Below, in pieces: positions 60,454 through 64,000 of a stretch of 64,000 nucleotides of DNA. A program made the translations under genes and the position numbers. Below the pieces are notes generated by a model, which saw only the letters and a program-made list of their open reading frames with translations, was not told the origin of the DNA and ran no database searches. Source of the stretch: Tethya wilhelma (lineage: Eukaryota > Porifera > Demospongiae > Tethyida > Tethyidae); contig CAXIPT010000002.1 of NCBI GenBank assembly GCA_964030475.1, positions 18,147,828-18,211,827 of the forward strand, in the 5' to 3' direction. How positions within the stretch are numbered: the stretch's first letter is position 1; each line of letters starts with the position of its first letter.

Positions 60454-63400
60454 GATCTGTGCATAGATCTCCTCCATATCCAAAATGGCATGTACACTTG
60501 TTTACTCCTGTGCATATCCCATGAAGACAACGGGGAAAGCATTTAGCTGCATAAAAGTTTGACCACAAGTGAAAAAATTGATCAAAGCAAACATCCTTAT
60601 TATTATGGTGGCTATAGCTAGCACTGTAGCTTGGTGAGGCTATATAACAAACTCACGAATCTGACACTGATGACCAGTCCATTCATGATGACAGGTACAG
60701 TATCCTGGTGCCACACAGTGGCCTCCATTGAGGCAACCATTAGGAGGAAAGCATTCGGCCTCATTACATTCATCGCCACTCCAACCATGGTGACAGTAGC
60801 AAGTATTCCTACCAATGCAGTTGCCATGGAGACATCTTGTTTCAATGCACTGACCTGAAATGCATATGTGAATACTTAAGCAAGGTGCAGGGCCTACAGA
60901 GCTGGGCGGTACCAGTAACCATGATGACTGTGGCACTCCTTTGCTGCATACTAATTAACATTACATCATGTGACTACTGCATCCTGACTCAGCAAAGGTG
61001 TTCCATTATCATGCCACCTCTGACTCACCTTCTTCACATCTTTGGCCTCCGTATCCATAGGGACAGGCACAATGACCTGGTGACACACACAACCCTCCAT
61101 TTTGACAACCATTTGGGTGGCACAGTGCTGCATGGGCAACAAAAACATTGCTGCCATATTCATGCATGTATTGCGGCCTAAGTTGTAGCTATCAAGTCAT
61201 ACGTTTGTCACAGACTTGTCCTTCCCATCCAGACAGACAATAGCAAGTGCCATCATCCAGGCATTCTCCACCATTCTTACATTCTGGAGAGCATCGAGCT
61301 ACAGTAAGGCAAAATTCAGTGGGTGTTTTGTAAAAATCAAGAGTAAAACCTGCCATGCTATTCATGATACATAATTTATCACATGACAATTGTACGAACC
61401 TTCATCACAGTAGCGTCCCTCCCAGTTTGAGTTGCACTCACAATGTCCTGGCCTTATGCAGGTTCCATTGTTTTGACACTCAGGAAAACATACAGCTACA
61501 CAATGGTGGCAAGTAAACTGTTATGATGGGGATTCTTTGGGTTATTGGTGTGCACCCAACCACCTACCTTCATGACAAAGATCTCCAGTCCACTCTGCTA
61601 TGCAGTCACACTTGTTTGGTGCAATGCAGCTGCCCCCATTACGACAAGCTGGAATACACACAGCTGACGAAAGGACAGCAATCAATCAGATTCAGTTTGT
61701 GTTTACTTAAAGTTAATTTTATCATCAAGAAGTAGCTCAGTTTTACCTTCATCGCACCGCTCTCCTTCCCACTCACTGGTACAAGTACAATGGCCTGGGA
61801 TGGTGCAATTGCCTCCATTCTTACATGTTGGTACACAAATAGCTGCATGCCAGCCATGGAAACAGTGTAGACATGCATGTAAGTGGAATCATGCACATAC
61901 ATTTGATTTTCCTAACTTACCTTGATCACAACGATCACCATCCCAGCCAGGAGTGCACTGACACACACCTGGTTGTGCACATTCTCCGCCATTGGCACAC
62001 GGAGGAGAACATCCCGCTAACGTATTATGAGAGAAAGAGAGATATTAGTGTACATTTATTAATTATAAGTCATCATCTTACGTTCCCTGCATCTGAAACC
62101 TTCCCACTCTGAAGTACAACTACAGTATCCAGGTGATGTGCAATTGCCTCCATTTTCACATGGTGGATGGCATACAGCTTTGGATTAATGTACGCAAAGT
62201 AAGTAAAATGCATTAAGTGTAAACCGATAGACAACCACTTATACCTTCGTCACAGACCTCTCCAGTCCATCCTGGACTACAGTGGCATGTTCGATCTTGA
62301 GCACAAGTTGCTCCATTTTGACAAGGTGGATCACACACAGCTACAGTTTGTATGCATAGAATTTATGTCCGTTAGAAAGAATATAGTTTGAAGTTTGAAC
62401 TCTTACGGATGTGACAGAGGAGTCCTGTATGAGTTGCAGGACAATCACACTGTCCAGGTGCTATACAAGTCCCTCCATTTTGGCAAGATGGTTGACAGAT
62501 AGCTATAAGAAAATTTGACAGTGACGGATTGCAAGTGGAGGAAAAATAGAGTTTGCAATAATACGTGTTTGACAGCGATGTCCAGTCCACTCTCCATTTG
62601 TGCTACTGGAGCATTCACATCTTCCTGGTTCAATGCACCTGCCTCCATTTTCACAGGGTGGATCACACACCGCTGAATCATATGAAATTACCACTCAAAA
62701 TCTTTCCTAATGGATAGCTCATGCAGTATAGAGTAGATATTCTATGCTTACGGTCTTCACACAGAATTCCTGTCCACCCAGTTAAGCAGGTACAAACTCC
62801 AGGTTTAGTACAAACTCCTCCATTCAAACATGGTGGATTACATACAGCTGCATGCATAATAATATGTTCAATTGTAAGAACCAGTGTTCATGAGCTCATA
62901 AAGTGGTCGTATAATTTTTTGTACACTTATTTAGCCTCCCCCCCCTAATTGATTCACATACGTTCTCCACATTGTGCTCCAGTCCAGTCTTTGGTACATT
63001 TGCAGTGATTTGGTGCAATGCAGTGTCCTCCATTTTGACACATTGGCGAGCAAACAGCTTAAATTTTGGACGAAGTGGAAATAGTATTTCAGTGAATGAC
63101 AGTTTGATGAGATACTGATGCCTGCATGCTATTATACCTTGCTGACACCGAGGCCCACTGAAATGTGCTGTACAATGACATTGGTCAGGAGCAATACACA
63201 ATCCACCATTCTCACACCCTCGGACACATATAGCTATTGTAATAATATAGAAATAGCATAGCTTCAATACCATGTTGCTATGCATAAATTATGTTGTTAT
63301 TATGTTACTCTTATTATCAATACTAATAAGCACCTCACTGAAAAAAACCACATCATAACTCACGGTCTTCACATTGGTGTCCTTCGTAGCCATCTTCACA

Positions 63401-63896
63401 AGTACAATAATTAGGTCTTGTACAGGTACCATTATTCTGACACTCAGGAGTACACACAGCTGCACACATAATAATATCAAAAACAAAGAGTGTGAAGTAT
63501 CACATGCAGAAGTATCATTGGTCCATTACGTTGGCAGTTAGTTCCACTTCCAGAGTAGCCAGGACAGCAATAATTTTCTGTGTAATATCCACTGACAGAT
63601 TGAGTCTTTGTGCCTGCAACGGTGTAGCGTCTATTAAAAAAAAAATTATATAAAGGTTATTTAATGATGCTACAACACCAATGACTCTGTGGATGCACTA
63701 TCATGACTATTGACTTATTAATCACTATGATAAAAAACCTATGGCTACTTACATAGTCCGAGTTCTTCTGCATCTACTTAGCCCCCAAAATCCACAGCTT
63801 GTTGAGTAGGATTGTGATCTATAAGCATAATTTGTGGTGGGTACTGTAACTTGCCGATAACCAAAACGTTGCCTTGAGCATACACCTGTAGTGGAT
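60454..63896 (-). CDS. EMI-domain multi-EGF protein C, both ends missing
   Basis: The signal-peptide exon lies beyond the right part of the window. Exons ~63753-63896 and ~63529-63630 encode the EMI domain ([30 protein letters not shown]). About 17 EGF domains follow, at about 63362, 63137, 62961, 62751, 62565, 62405, 62244, 62081, 61919, 61746, 61567, 61400, 61202, 61029, 60656-60853 (two domains) and 60454. Exon for exon it matches EMI-EGF A, including the inserted SSSTNGEW in the EGF near 62600. Several exons and parts of introns are nearly identical (those at 62405, 62565 and 62081), while the first few are clearly diverged. This points to patchy gene conversion after an older duplication. 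The last exon is probably the one at 56532-56665. The left end stops at the N at 60444. Confidence 0.83.
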
Positions 63897-64000
63897 CTGC
63901 ATCAGTGACATATAGAGAAGTTCAAATTGAAAACAGATAGCCGATATAATTTTCATGTTGATAAACATGGCAGGGTATCATTGACCAGTCAGACTATTAC

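Overview
The window is animal genomic DNA, most likely from a demosponge of the Amphimedon queenslandica type. The reasons are short AT-rich GT-AG introns, many dinucleotide microsatellites and small palindromic DNA transposons, clear metazoan orthologues (kinesin-II KIF3B, transcription termination factor 2), and domain combinations common in sponges (EMI-EGF proteins, Delta-like ligands, tyrosine-kinase-like kinases). The species assignment is inference. It is draft assembly: a 547-base gap lies at 33827-34373, and single-N joins lie at 1745, 13789, 32177, 40165, 41624, 46904, 48704, 53568 and 60444. Several joins fall at microsatellites or in the middle of genes.

Layout, left half. 1390-4949 holds a SAM / proline-rich / SH2 adaptor of SLP-76/BLNK type; its proline-rich exons are on the opposite strand, next to a perfect inverted repeat and an N. 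5841-10372 holds a tyrosine-kinase-like kinase whose tail splices into a proline-rich exon and an SH2 domain copied from, or sharing origin with, the neighbouring adaptor. 10571-24032 (minus) is a complete 21-exon KIF3B gene. Two of its large introns carry opposite-strand Delta-like genes: one with a tandemly repeated MNNL/DSL/EGF/EGF cassette (14716-19887), and a smaller MNNL-only one (21819-23271) with a frameshift. 24368-29910 (plus) is TTF2, head-to-head with KIF3B across about 335 bp; its C-terminal helicase lobe is absent, replaced by repeats and the gap.

Layout, right half. From 34.7 kb on there is a cluster of extracellular-matrix or receptor-like genes built from one EGF domain per exon. 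These are an LDLR-class-B propeller + EGF gene (34765-37031, minus), a complete EMI-EGF gene (38516-42282, minus), a divergent EMI-EGF gene (42990-44333, plus), an EGF-Ca gene fragment (46911-48605, minus), a multipass membrane protein (49090-50585, plus), a decayed copy of the LDLR-B gene (53425-55577, minus), pieces of further EGF genes (56532-60173), and a third EMI-EGF gene running off the right edge (60454-63896, minus). Exon order and strand across 53-60.5 kb do not make complete genes, so the cluster is either strongly rearranged or misassembled between near-identical paralogues or haplotypes.

Functionally the left half mixes phosphotyrosine signalling (adaptor plus kinase), Notch-ligand-like membrane proteins and an intraflagellar transport motor. 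The right half is a cell-surface and matrix EGF gene cluster. All exon limits were read by eye from splice sites and phase, without transcript data.
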